Positions 1 through 8,218 of a stretch of DNA of 23,264 nt are shown here, one piece after another (the stretch's first letter is position 1; each line of letters starts with the position of its first letter). The DNA lies in the NCBI GenBank assembly GCA_034437075.1, contig DAOTVD010000183.1, positions 1 to 23,264 of the forward strand. The letters run 5' to 3'. The stretch comes from DAOTVD01 sp034437075. Lineage in GTDB: Bacteria > Chloroflexota > Anaerolineae > Aggregatilineales > J027. Both the position numbers and the translations under genes were made by a program. Under the pieces are notes generated by a model. The model had not been told where the DNA came from. It did no database searches and saw only the letters and a program-made list of their open reading frames with translations.

Positions 1-1
1 G

Positions 2-619
2 CGCCAAATCCTGATTACCGCGCTCAGCCATGTCATTCAGCACGCGCAGCCCGGCGACGTGACGATCCGCTTGGCTGCGCCGGACGACCGCAGCCTGCAA
101 CTCGGCATTGCGTATCAGCGGGCGCAACCAGCCCACGCGGCGGAGGATGCTGATATCTTGCACGAACTCGCGGCCCAACTCGGTTGGGAGATCACCGCTC
201 GCTCTACCATGACGGGCGATCTATTGCGGCTAAGTATCAAAACGGACGGCCCCAAGTTATTGGTCATTGATGATAACGAAGGGCTGATCGAGCTATTTGA
301 TCGCTTTCTGGATGGGCGCGCGTGCCGGATTGTGCCGGCCACCGACCCGCTCATAGGCTTGCAATTCGCCCAGGAATGGCTGCCGGATGCCATTATCCTG
401 GATGTGATGATGCCGCATATGGATGGCTGGGAAGTCTTACAGCGTTTGCGCGCCCTGCCCGACCTAGCCGATACGCCCGTCATTATCTGCTCGGTCTTGA
501 ATGATCCTGGGCTGGCTTATTCGCTGGGCGCGAACTATTTTCTAGCCAAACCCATCGATCAACCGGGTGTTATTGCCGCCCTGCAAGATGTCGGCGTGCC
601 GTTACCAAGCCTGGGATAA
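2..619 (+). CDS. Histidine-kinase-like / receiver protein, 3' part (5' end outside window)
   Basis: The reading frame is open from the first full codon at base 2, so the gene begins upstream and the GTG at 59 is only an internal codon. The first ~80 visible residues resemble the end of a GHKL ATPase domain (N-box-like RQILITALSHVIQHA), but the N-box Asn is His and no DxGxG box is visible, so this domain is probably degenerate. It is followed by an apparently complete receiver domain: acidic pocket LLVIDDNE, phospho-acceptor Asp in ILDVMMPHMDG, the switch region PVIICSV and the conserved Lys in FLAKPI. The stop is 7 nt before the next kinase gene, so the two are probably co-transcribed and act in one phosphorelay. 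Signal and output are unknown. Confidence 0.8.
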   Translation, partial: RQILITALSHVIQHAQPGDVTIRLAAPDDRSLQLGIAYQRAQPAHAAEDADILHELAAQLGWEITARSTMTGDLLRLSIKTDGPKLLVIDDNEGLIELFDRFLDGRACRIVPATDPLIGLQFAQEWLPDAIILDVMMPHMDGWEVLQRLRALPDLADTPVIICSVLNDPGLAYSLGANYFLAKPIDQPGVIAALQDVGVPLPSLG

Positions 620-626
620 AGCCATT

Positions 627-2753
627 ATGCAATTATTGCCCATTCGTAACACGTTAGAAGAACTGCGCGAAGAACTCGTGCAGCAGACCGCGTTGCTATT
701 CGTGGTCTTTAGCGCCGGAATGGCCTATTTCATGCTGGGGCAAGACCCGTTCCAGATGTCGGCTTTTTTGTTCTTCAGCGCGCTATTAGGCATTTCCTTG
801 GCGACGACGCGCTTGGCCTATCGCAATACGCGCCTTGCACGTTATGCCCTGGTGATTACACTGAACAGCGCCTTTGGGGGGGCCATCCTCGTGCTGGATT
901 CCGTGTGGGCGCCGCTGCTGGGTATTCCGTTAGTGGTCGTCAATTCGATGTTGGTCACGCATAGCGGGCTTTTAACGGGGGCGGGCGTCATGGGGCTGAC
1001 GGTGGTGATGACCGTCAATGATGCGCGCGATTATCCCTTAGATATTTTGGCCCTGACGCTCTTGCTGACAGGCTTGGTCACCTGGCGCACTGTCGAAACG
1101 CTATTCACCGCGCTGACCTGGTATAGCTCTATGCAGCAACGCGCCGACGATCTGCTAGAGCAAACGCGCGCGCACCGGGCCGACCTGATGCGCGCCAATC
1201 GTTCGCTAGAAATTGCGCATAAGAGCCTGCAACGCTTGCAAGGCCAATTGGTACGCGCGCGCAAAAACGCCGAAGAAGCCCGCAAACTGAAAGAACGTTT
1301 TGCGGCCAATATCAGCCACGAACTTCGCACGCCGCTCAATCTCATTTTGGGCTTTACGGATGTCATCTATACCACGCCGGAGGTCTATGGCGATGTGCGC
1401 TTTCCGCCCAAGTTGCGCCGCGACATCTACCAGATACGCCGCAGCAGCCGCCATCTGTTGGAGATGATCGACGATATTCTCGATCTATCGCATATCGAAA
1501 TGAACAATTTCGCTATTCGCCTAGAAACCACCGACACCCACCAATTTTTGGCCGAAACGCTAGACATCGCCCAGAGTTTGTTCCGGGGAAATGTGCCCTT
1601 ACGGCACGACATCGCGCCCGATCTACCCATGCTAGATATTGACCGGACGCGCGTCCGGCAGGCATTGCTCAATCTGCTGAATAACGCGCGGCGCTTCACC
1701 GAACAGGGCCACGTGACACTAAAAGTCTTTGCGAATGGGCCAGAAATCGTCTTTCAGGTTTTGGATACTGGGGCCGGCATCCCAGCCGATAAGCTGGCGC
1801 ATATTTTTGACGAGTTCTACCAGGTTGATTACTCCCTCAGCCGGAGCCATGGCGGCACCGGGCTCGGGTTGGCCATCACCAAGAGTTTTGTGAATGCTCA
1901 CCATGGCCGCATCTGGGCGGAGAGTATCGCCGGGGAGGGCTCGACCTTCAGTTTTACGTTGCCCATCACCGAAACCCCGCGCGTCGCCCCCCCAGCCAGG
2001 GCTAAAAGCTCCGAGGCTGGGCAAGCAGCCCCCTATACCGTGCTGGTCGTGGATGCGGACACCCAAGCGAGTACCATGTTACGCCGTGCCCTAAGCCGTC
2101 ATGAGATTGTGCATGTGCCGTCGCTGGCCGAACTGCCCGCTGCTATCGCTCAGCATCACCCGAATGCCGTTATTCATAATGTGCCGCCAAATGCTTCTGC
2201 ACCCATCGCGCCGGATTTACCCATTCCAGTCATTCAATGCTCGTTGCCCAGCAAGCAATGGATGATTGATACGCTAGACGTTTTCGGCTATCTGGCTAAG
2301 CCGATTACGGCGGATAGCTTACTGGGGCATTTGTGCCGCATACCGAATGCGCGGCGGGTATTGGTGATGGACGATGATCGGGGGTTTGTCCAGTTGATTG
2401 AACGCATTTTAGAAAGCCAAGGCAATACGTATAGCAGCCTACATGCCTATGATGGCGAGAGCGGCCTCGCGCTGGCCAAGGCCCACCAACCGGATGTTAT
2501 TTTGCTCGACTTAGCCATGCCGCATTTGGATGGCTTCGCGTTTTTGGAGCATCTGCGGCAAGCAGACCTCCCCAGCCAGCCCGCCATTATTCTGCTCACG
2601 GCCACGACATACCTGGACGACAAAACGCAAATTGGCCAGCAGATTACCCTGCATCAACGCGCGGGGCTGAACCCCGCCGAAGTGCTGAATTGCCTGCGCG
2701 CGATGCTGGACCACACCAAGCCGCGTTACCCCGTGGATTATGACTATGCCTGA
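627..2753 (+). CDS. Membrane-bound hybrid histidine kinase with two C-terminal receiver domains
   Basis: This is a 708-residue protein. The ATG at 627 is preferred over an upstream GTG at 567 because it lies just after the previous stop. Order: an N-terminal hydrophobic region with about five membrane segments (residues ~20-160), a coiled-coil helix (~165-225), HisKA with phospho-acceptor His231 in FAANISHELRTP, then a HATPase with N-box Asn352/353, DTGAGIP at 380-386 and GGTGLGLAI near 409-417. Receiver 1 (~470-570) has VLVVDADT and LAKPI, but its acceptor position reads AVIHNVPP with no Asp. Receiver 2 (~576-695) keeps MDDD and Asp628 in ILLDLAMPHLDG but lacks the usual Lys-Pro after the switch region. 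The kinase should autophosphorylate at His231 and pass phosphate to Asp628. No DNA-binding output domain is seen. Confidence 0.88.
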   Translation: MQLLPIRNTLEELREELVQQTALLFVVFSAGMAYFMLGQDPFQMSAFLFFSALLGISLATTRLAYRNTRLARYALVITLNSAFGGAILVLDSVWAPLLGIPLVVVNSMLVTHSGLLTGAGVMGLTVVMTVNDARDYPLDILALTLLLTGLVTWRTVETLFTALTWYSSMQQRADDLLEQTRAHRADLMRANRSLEIAHKSLQRLQGQLVRARKNAEEARKLKERFAANISHELRTPLNLILGFTDVIYTTPEVYGDVRFPPKLRRDIYQIRRSSRHLLEMIDDILDLSHIEMNNFAIRLETTDTHQFLAETLDIAQSLFRGNVPLRHDIAPDLPMLDIDRTRVRQALLNLLNNARRFTEQGHVTLKVFANGPEIVFQVLDTGAGIPADKLAHIFDEFYQVDYSLSRSHGGTGLGLAITKSFVNAHHGRIWAESIAGEGSTFSFTLPITETPRVAPPARAKSSEAGQAAPYTVLVVDADTQASTMLRRALSRHEIVHVPSLAELPAAIAQHHPNAVIHNVPPNASAPIAPDLPIPVIQCSLPSKQWMIDTLDVFGYLAKPITADSLLGHLCRIPNARRVLVMDDDRGFVQLIERILESQGNTYSSLHAYDGESGLALAKAHQPDVILLDLAMPHLDGFAFLEHLRQADLPSQPAIILLTATTYLDDKTQIGQQITLHQRAGLNPAEVLNCLRAMLDHTKPRYPVDYDYA

Positions 2754-3774
2754 TGCCCTGCGCGTGGGGTTGGTTGGGTGGGGATTGGCCGGGCGTTATT
2801 TTCATGGGCCATTTTTGCAGACTAACCCCCATTTCGATCTGCGCTATGTGGTCACATCGCGTCAGCCTGAGCCAAACATCTATCCGCAGCTTAAACGCCT
2901 GGCCACTTTGGATGATCTGCTCGCGCAAGAAGACACCGATCTGGTGGTCATTGCTACGCCGCATCATCTGCATGAGCCCCAGGCGCGCGCCGCCCTGCGG
3001 GCCGGGCGGCATGTGCTGGTAGAGAAACCCGCCGCGCCGAGTGTCGCGGCCTGGCACGCGCTACAAGCCGAGGCTAACCGCGCCGGACGAGAGGTATTCG
3101 TGTTTCAAAATCGGCGCTGGGATGCGGACTTTTTGACCGTTCAGCACGTCATCCAAAGCGGGATGCTTGGGCCTGTGTATCACCTCGAAAATCGCTGGCC
3201 CTACTATCGTCCTAGCGCAGATACACGCGCCCCCTGGAAAGCCGATGCTGCGCAGTGGGGCGGCGTGTTGTATGACCTAATGCCGCATCTCATCGACCAG
3301 GCGCTCGCCCTGTTCGGCCCACCGCAATGGGTATCCGCGCAAATGGCCACGTTACACCCGCAAAGAGGTGTAACCGACTTTGTGCGCGCGACATTCAGCT
3401 ACGACGGCGGTTGGTCGGTCTTACTAGAGGTCGATAGCCTGAACGCGGACTTGCCGCCCCGTTTTCAAGTCCGTGGCCTGGGCGGAACATTCACGCAGCG
3501 CGCGGGGGATGGCCAAGAGGCGCGCTTGCGCGCTGGCGAATTGCCCGATCAACCCGGCTGGGGGCGGATTGAAGGCGGCCTCTTGCGGACGCCCACCCAG
3601 CAGCAGCGCATTGCAGCCCAAGCGGGGAATTACCACAATTTCTACACGGCGCTTTATGATGCCATCATAAACGGGGCCGCGCCGCCCATCGCAGGCGATG
3701 ATATTACCTGGCAATTGAACATCATCGCTGCCATCCAACGATCTGCTGAAAAACAAGCTATAGAAAAAATGTGA
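2740..3774 (+). CDS. Gfo/Idh/MocA family NAD(P)-dependent oxidoreductase, YvaA/IolW-like
   Basis: This 344-residue protein starts at ATG 2740, overlapping the kinase stop by 14 nt. An ATG at 2746 is possible. The N-terminal Rossmann fold shows LVGWGLAGRYFHGPFL (11-26), a pattern typical of the YvaA/IolW/YdgJ branch, in which scyllo-inositol dehydrogenases are known. EKP at 95-97 carries the conserved active-site Lys, and FQNRRWD (122-128) and YDLMPHLIDQ (178-187, with His183 and Asp186) also match that branch. Length is normal. The likely reaction is NAD(P)-dependent oxidation or reduction of a sugar or cyclitol. The true substrate cannot be read from the sequence. The overlap suggests translational coupling to the kinase, although a metabolic enzyme coupled to a sensor is unusual. 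Confidence 0.88.
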   Translation: MTMPDALRVGLVGWGLAGRYFHGPFLQTNPHFDLRYVVTSRQPEPNIYPQLKRLATLDDLLAQEDTDLVVIATPHHLHEPQARAALRAGRHVLVEKPAAPSVAAWHALQAEANRAGREVFVFQNRRWDADFLTVQHVIQSGMLGPVYHLENRWPYYRPSADTRAPWKADAAQWGGVLYDLMPHLIDQALALFGPPQWVSAQMATLHPQRGVTDFVRATFSYDGGWSVLLEVDSLNADLPPRFQVRGLGGTFTQRAGDGQEARLRAGELPDQPGWGRIEGGLLRTPTQQQRIAAQAGNYHNFYTALYDAIINGAAPPIAGDDITWQLNIIAAIQRSAEKQAIEKM

Positions 3775-3812
3775 CGCTACTGCACGTAACTGCTCAGGCT
3801 ATGCCAATTCTT

Positions 3813-3936
3813 CCCCCTCACCCCCTTAATCCCCCTCTCCCAAACGCCGCTTTGCGGCTGGTAGAGGGGGAAAACGACCCTTTTTGCCCCTCTGCCAGGG
3901 CTGAAAGCCCGTTTGGGAGAGGGGTTGGGGTGAGGG
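3813..3936. repeat. GC-rich inverted-repeat element
   Basis: Imperfect long inverted repeat. The left arm, 3815-3844, reads ccctcaccccc, a short AT spacer, then ccctctcccaaac. The right arm at 3910-3936 reads gtttgggagagggg followed by ttggggtgaggg. A nested pair lies inside (agaggggg at 3873 against cccctct near 3897). Translation of the - strand gives the LTPTPLPNG-type peptide usually produced by this kind of dispersed palindrome, so ORFs through it are probably not genes. The gap 3775-4054 contains this element and otherwise only a short - strand stretch (about 3940-4036) whose translation looks protein-like but that I could not identify. It lies between convergent genes and may act as a bidirectional terminator or be a MITE-like repeat. 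Confidence 0.65.
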
Positions 3937-4054
3937 CTGAGTCGTTACGATCGAGGTTGGTAATCTCGCGGATGTTGCTAAAAGCGTGCAAATCCGCATA
4001 GAAGTGGCTGATGGGGTGTTGCGCTTTGTTCACCATGTTTACTGAAATTGGGGT

Positions 4055-4741
4055 CTACTGAAGCGGTTGCTGCAAAGGCGCGGAGCTAAACACCGTGCCG
4101 TATTGCGCCGAGAAAATCACCACGCTGGCGAATTGCGGAATATCAATATCGTTGTCGATGCGGTAGTTCTGCCCGCCCAAGTTGCCCTTTAGCAAGCCGA
4201 TTTCCAGGGCGGAATCCCCCGCGAGCATTTCCTCGGCGGTGCGGGGCTCGGGGTTTATGGAGAAATACACGCGCAAATCCGGCCCGCGCGCCACGCGAAA
4301 GCCATCTTCAAAGCGTACATAGCGGATAACTTGCTCATCGGCCACGATCTCCCAAACATTAACCGTGCCTTCGGCAAAATGTAGGGGGTCGATGCGCGTA
4401 AAGATGCCCGTGCGCACGCGCGTCTCGCTGAAGACGCTGACGGCATCGCGGTCGATGTCCGAGGCCATGCTATCCCGGCTCGCTTCGTTGGCGGGCGCGG
4501 GGATGGGGTCGGCCAGCAAAGCGGCGATCATGGCTTCGGCTTCCAGCGGATTTTCGGCTTCGATCTCGGCTAAGACCGTGCATTCGGGCGCGCCGATCTC
4601 CGGCGGGCAAGCGAACGCCTCGTCATCCTCGGTGATGGTTTGTTCGGGGGCCAGTTGAGCCAACCATAGCGGGCTGGCCGCTGCGATCACGACCAGAATC
4701 GCCATGCCAAAAACCAGATTCCAGCGGATGTGTCGCGTCAT
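4055..4741 (-). CDS. Membrane-anchored DM13-domain protein
   Basis: This 228-residue protein starts at the ATG with its first base at 4741. An earlier ATG at 4798 is less likely because the basic residue cluster and hydrophobic helix follow directly on this one. Residues ~7-29 form a single N-terminal membrane anchor, residues ~30-108 an acidic, Ala-rich linker with two Cys, and residues ~111-222 a DM13-like domain: HFAEGTVNVWE, RVARGPDLRVYFS, then LLKGNLGGQNYRI and VVIFSAQYGTVFSSAPL. DM13 is a small extracytoplasmic beta domain proposed to take part in redox or electron transfer. The Cys often found near the end of the domain is replaced by Ser211 here, so a redox role is doubtful. It is divergent from the next gene, with about 97 bp between starts. 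Confidence 0.72.
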   Translation of the reverse strand: MTRHIRWNLVFGMAILVVIAAASPLWLAQLAPEQTITEDDEAFACPPEIGAPECTVLAEIEAENPLEAEAMIAALLADPIPAPANEASRDSMASDIDRDAVSVFSETRVRTGIFTRIDPLHFAEGTVNVWEIVADEQVIRYVRFEDGFRVARGPDLRVYFSINPEPRTAEEMLAGDSALEIGLLKGNLGGQNYRIDNDIDIPQFASVVIFSAQYGTVFSSAPLQQPLQ

Positions 4742-4838
4742 AGCGCTTGTACTCCGATAAATTGCCTGGGCAGAATTGAGGAAAAATGAGCAAATCAATT
4801 ATTACGCAAAGCCGCCCTGAGCGCTATACTTGATCCCC

Positions 4839-5360
4839 ATGAACCTAGAACCCTTTCACCCATCCGAAGACCTGGCCGCCAGCCTAGCGCGCAACCGCGC
4901 CGGGCGCCTGACGCGCGGCCAACGCACCGCCGTCACGCTTGCGGGCGTGGCGTCTAGCCTCGCGGGGTTGGTGGTGCTGTTGATTATGGTGAGCGTCTTT
5001 GCGGCTTTTTTCGGCGGCGTGCGCGTAACCAGCGATTCGCCCATAGCGGGCCTCGTTAGCGAGATCATCGGGCTATTTTTTTTGGCGTCGTTCGTTTATA
5101 TGCTGCTGACGTTTTACTTTAACGCGCGCTGGTTTCTGCCGGATGCCTTCGGGCGGGCGCCCGTGGCCACCGTGCGCGGCCCCTTGCAGATTCGCTATGC
5201 GGCGCGCCAGCGCCCCGAATTGCCGTTCTCTTATATCATCGGCGATTATTCCTTCGCGCCCTATGTCGTGCCGTATGACGTGCCCATGCAAGAAGGCCGC
5301 ACCTACGTGGTGTACTACGCGCGCCATAGCCGCATGTTCTTGAACATTGAGCCCGAATAA
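4839..5360 (+). CDS. Small two-helix membrane protein, unknown function
   Basis: This 173-residue protein starts at the ATG at 4839. A TTG three codons earlier is less likely. There is no Shine-Dalgarno sequence. A -10-like TATACT at 4824-4829 places the transcription start within a few bases of the ATG, so the mRNA may be leaderless. Residues 1-30 are polar and basic, followed by two membrane helices (~31-60 and ~71-95) and a soluble C-terminal part of ~75 residues rich in Tyr, Pro and Val, which looks like a beta domain (GDYSFAPYVVPYDVPM). I do not recognise a family. It lies head-to-head with the DM13 gene and 63 bp before the glycosyltransferase pair. Confidence 0.7.
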   Translation: MNLEPFHPSEDLAASLARNRAGRLTRGQRTAVTLAGVASSLAGLVVLLIMVSVFAAFFGGVRVTSDSPIAGLVSEIIGLFFLASFVYMLLTFYFNARWFLPDAFGRAPVATVRGPLQIRYAARQRPELPFSYIIGDYSFAPYVVPYDVPMQEGRTYVVYYARHSRMFLNIEPE

Positions 5361-5363
5361 ACG

Positions 5364-5391
5364 TTGCATTTTGCCCGAAAGCGCGTATCAT
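5364..5391 (+). promoter_or_regulatory. Possible promoter of the glycosyltransferase pair
   Basis: TTGCAT at 5364-5369 and TATCAT at 5386-5391 are 16 nt apart. The -10 box matches the sigma70 consensus at 5 of 6 positions, the -35 box only weakly. The start of transcription would be near 5398, leaving a leader of ~26 nt with GAGG just before the ATG at 5424. Confidence 0.3.
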
Positions 5392-5423
5392 TCAGCGCAT
5401 TTGCATAATCATACCGAGGCCCT

Positions 5424-6992
5424 ATGACACAACGACTGCCTTTCAGCACAGGGATGCTGGCCCTCATCGTTTTGTTGCTGTTCGTGCATGTATGGGTGCG
5501 CGCCAGTAATATTACCGTGCAGCCGTTTTTCACGGATGAAAACTCGCATATCAACCGGGCAGCGGTTATTTACGATTTCGACCGTCATCCGGCGGTGGAA
5601 GCGCATGGCAAACTGCTATTTTATTTTCTGCCCGGCATTTTTGACCTAAAAGAGTTTGACACAGCGCTGCACCTGGCGCGCACGAGCATGGCGTTGGCCT
5701 CCGCTATTACCGGGGCGTTTGTGTTTGCCATCGCGCGGCGCTTGCTGGATGCGCGCGCGGGGCTGATCGCGCTGTTTTTCTATGCGTTGGTGCCGTACGC
5801 GGTCGTTTTCGAGCGCATGGCCTTGGCCGCTGCTTGGTCGGGCACCATGGGCACGATCCTGGTATGGCATAGCATCCGCTTTGCGCAGGCGCCCAGCTAT
5901 CGGCGCGCGTTGTGGGTGGGCGTTTTCGTCGCGCTGACCCCCATGGCCAAGCTGACGCTCTCCTTCGTGGCCCTGATGCCGGTCGTGGCGGTGTGGCTCT
6001 TTGCCGAATACGACAACCTGGTGCATATGGTGCGCCGCTTTTTCCCGTATGGCTTCCGCGCGGCGCTGATGGTGGTCGGCATTTGGTCGCTGGTGCTCGT
6101 CCCGGCGGCTTACGAAGACCTGACCGGCGGCACGCCGTATCTGATTTACCCGACCTGGTTGGTCGAAACGACCACGGAATCCGCCACGTTTTTAGATAAG
6201 CTAGAACAAGGCTGGGAGCGGCAGGTGTTATTGATGTCTTGGCCGCTGAGCTTGCTCACGCTTGGCGTGGTCGCGTGGCGCTTCCCGGCGATGCCGCGCG
6301 CCATGGCGCTCAATCTGGTGTGGCTGGTATTGGCCTGGATTCCGACGTATTTCATCATCGGGCCGGATTCATTCCAAAGTCGCTATCTGATGGTGGGCAT
6401 GGCCCCAATTGCCGTGTTGCTGGGGATGGGGCTTATCAGCGCCTTGGACGCCCTGCCGCCCCCGCCGCGCTGGAGCCTGCCCCTTGCCGGGGCGCTAATG
6501 CTCGCCTGGGCGCTGGGGTTCGCGTTGCCCTTTTTGCAGACCGCCGCCACCGCGCCCGAAGACCTAACCTTGCCCGAACGCGACGCGCAAAACTATTTCT
6601 ACGGGCCATATAACAGCTACGGCATCGCGGAGGCTTATTTTTGGGTGCGCGACAACGGCACGCGCTACGAGGGCCAAAGTTATGTGCTGGGCAACACGCG
6701 CTTTTGCTTCACCCGGCCCGATTATTATAATCTGGATGATGTCATGGAATACGCCTGCGCGCAGGAATTACATTACCAACCCGACGGCGGCGATTATGCC
6801 GAGTTTCAACAGATCGTGTGGGAACCGCTGCAATCTGGCGTTCCGGCGGTGTACATTATTACGGAATCTGGCACCATGACCGAACCGCCGCCCGACCTAC
6901 CGCTGCGCATGGAACCCATGGCCCGCTTCGGCAAGCCCTATGGCAGCGATTTAGAATTTGTGGTGTGGCGCACGACCCTACCCGACGCCTGA
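5424..6992 (+). CDS. GT-C (GT39/ArnT-like) membrane glycosyltransferase
   Basis: This 522-residue protein starts at ATG 5424 after a weak GAGG. It is a polytopic membrane protein with roughly eight to ten hydrophobic segments between residues 10 and 380. A first membrane helix is followed by the exposed acidic motif FFTDENSH (Asp38-Glu39), placed as the catalytic Asp of GT-C enzymes is in the first periplasmic loop. The C-terminal ~140 residues are soluble and rich in Tyr and Trp, as in PMT_2/ArnT-like enzymes. Family knowledge predicts transfer of a sugar from a polyprenyl-phosphate donor to a lipid or protein acceptor outside the membrane. The acceptor is unknown. The GT4 gene starts 7 nt after its stop, so the pair probably builds one glycoconjugate. 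Confidence 0.75.
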   Translation: MTQRLPFSTGMLALIVLLLFVHVWVRASNITVQPFFTDENSHINRAAVIYDFDRHPAVEAHGKLLFYFLPGIFDLKEFDTALHLARTSMALASAITGAFVFAIARRLLDARAGLIALFFYALVPYAVVFERMALAAAWSGTMGTILVWHSIRFAQAPSYRRALWVGVFVALTPMAKLTLSFVALMPVVAVWLFAEYDNLVHMVRRFFPYGFRAALMVVGIWSLVLVPAAYEDLTGGTPYLIYPTWLVETTTESATFLDKLEQGWERQVLLMSWPLSLLTLGVVAWRFPAMPRAMALNLVWLVLAWIPTYFIIGPDSFQSRYLMVGMAPIAVLLGMGLISALDALPPPPRWSLPLAGALMLAWALGFALPFLQTAATAPEDLTLPERDAQNYFYGPYNSYGIAEAYFWVRDNGTRYEGQSYVLGNTRFCFTRPDYYNLDDVMEYACAQELHYQPDGGDYAEFQQIVWEPLQSGVPAVYIITESGTMTEPPPDLPLRMEPMARFGKPYGSDLEFVVWRTTLPDA

Positions 6993-6999
6993 GCCGCCC

Positions 7000-8145
7000 A
7001 TGCGTATCCTGGTCAATATCCGGCTCTTGCCGCGCAAAAACCGCGATCATCTAATGCCCTTGCTGCTGCGTGATGACGTGACACACATGACCATCGTGCG
7101 CTATGACCATGTGCCCCACCTGGCCGATCATCCCAAGATCACCCAGCACATTTATGGCCAACGGGGCGCGGGCCGTTATGAAGCGCGGGTGCGGCCCTGG
7201 CAGCGGGTCTGGTACGTGCTGCGCCATGGGCCAGCGTCATTGCGCGCGGCCCGGCAAACCCAGCCGGATGTCGTGTATGCCGTGTTTATGGTGCCCTACG
7301 GGCTCATCACCTGGATCACCGCGCGCCTGACAGGCCGCCCCAGCATGATTACGCTCATTGGCACGGATTTTAATAAGGATGTGCAAGTGCGGGCCTGGGC
7401 GCCCTTCTGGCGCTGGATGCTGCGCCGGGTGGATGTCATCACCATCTATTCAGCAGCGGCGCGGGCGCGGCTCATCGAACTAGGTATCCCCGCCGAGCGC
7501 GTCTTTGTGGTGCCGCACGCCATCGACATGGGCGCGTTTATTCGTCGCCCAGATGCCCCGCAAGATTTCGACGCGATTTTTTTGGGCGGGCTGATCCCCT
7601 TAAAAGAGGTCGCGCGTTTGCTGGCTACCTGGGCGCTCGTCTGCCAGACCCACCCCACAGCGCGGTTGGCCCTGGTGGGGGATGGCCCCTTGCGGGCCGC
7701 GCTCGAAACCCAGGCCGCGCGGCTCGGCATCGCGGATACTGTCCATTTTGCCGGATGGAGCGACGACCCGCCCGCGTGGATGTCCCGTGCGCGGCTGTTT
7801 ATCAACCTCAGCAGCCAGGAGGGCGTGCCCATCGCCATGTTAGAAGCGATGGCCTGCGGCCTGGTGCCCATCGTGACCGATGTCGGCAGTGTGGGCGCGG
7901 TGGTGCAATCCGGCGAAAATGGCTATCTGGTGCCCCACCCCGCCCCGCCGAAGCACGTCGCCGCGATCATCACACGCTTGCTAGACGACCCCACCCAGTG
8001 GGCCGCCTTGCGGGAGGCCGCCGCCACCGTGCGCGACCAATACAGTTATGAAGCCGTCGCGCAACACTGGACACCCGTGCTAGAACGGTTGGCCGCGCGG
8101 GGCGTTGGCTCAGAATCGCATCAGAAAACGAAGCAAGGCCCGTAG
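7000..8145 (+). CDS. GT4-family (GT-B fold) glycosyltransferase
   Basis: This 381-residue protein starts at the ATG at 7000, where MRILVNIRLL gives a typical first beta strand of a GT-B fold. An in-frame ATG at 6958 lies inside the preceding gene. The acceptor domain covers ~1-165. The donor domain (~168-370) shows VPHAIDMGAF, FLGGLIPLKE, LALVGDGPLR and VHFAGW. It also has the EX7E motif, EGVPIAMLE (Glu274 and Glu282), which in GT4 enzymes contacts the nucleotide-sugar. It should act in the cytoplasm, or at its membrane face, and use a nucleotide-sugar to extend a polysaccharide or glycolipid. Sugar and acceptor are not readable. It is the second gene of a two-gene operon with the GT-C enzyme. 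Confidence 0.88.
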   Translation: MRILVNIRLLPRKNRDHLMPLLLRDDVTHMTIVRYDHVPHLADHPKITQHIYGQRGAGRYEARVRPWQRVWYVLRHGPASLRAARQTQPDVVYAVFMVPYGLITWITARLTGRPSMITLIGTDFNKDVQVRAWAPFWRWMLRRVDVITIYSAAARARLIELGIPAERVFVVPHAIDMGAFIRRPDAPQDFDAIFLGGLIPLKEVARLLATWALVCQTHPTARLALVGDGPLRAALETQAARLGIADTVHFAGWSDDPPAWMSRARLFINLSSQEGVPIAMLEAMACGLVPIVTDVGSVGAVVQSGENGYLVPHPAPPKHVAAIITRLLDDPTQWAALREAAATVRDQYSYEAVAQHWTPVLERLAARGVGSESHQKTKQGP

Positions 8146-8151
8146 GTTTGG

Positions 8152-8180
8152 TTGACATCGGCCCATCTAAACCCTAGAGT
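8152..8180 (+). promoter_or_regulatory. Sigma70-type promoter of msrA
   Basis: A perfect -35 box TTGACA at 8152-8157 is followed by a 17-nt spacer and TAGAGT at 8175-8180. The predicted start is near 8187, giving a ~30-nt leader that contains AAGGA at 8208-8212. It begins 6 nt after the GT4 stop, so msrA is probably transcribed independently. Confidence 0.6.
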
Positions 8181-8218
8181 ATCAACAACCAAATGCAACG
8201 CAATCAAAAGGACGCATG

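Noticed and set aside
3771..4036. Short ORFs on both strands in the gap after the oxidoreductase gene
   Set aside because: They run through the inverted repeat and give repeat-type Pro-rich peptides. A short - strand stretch looks protein-like but is too small to call.
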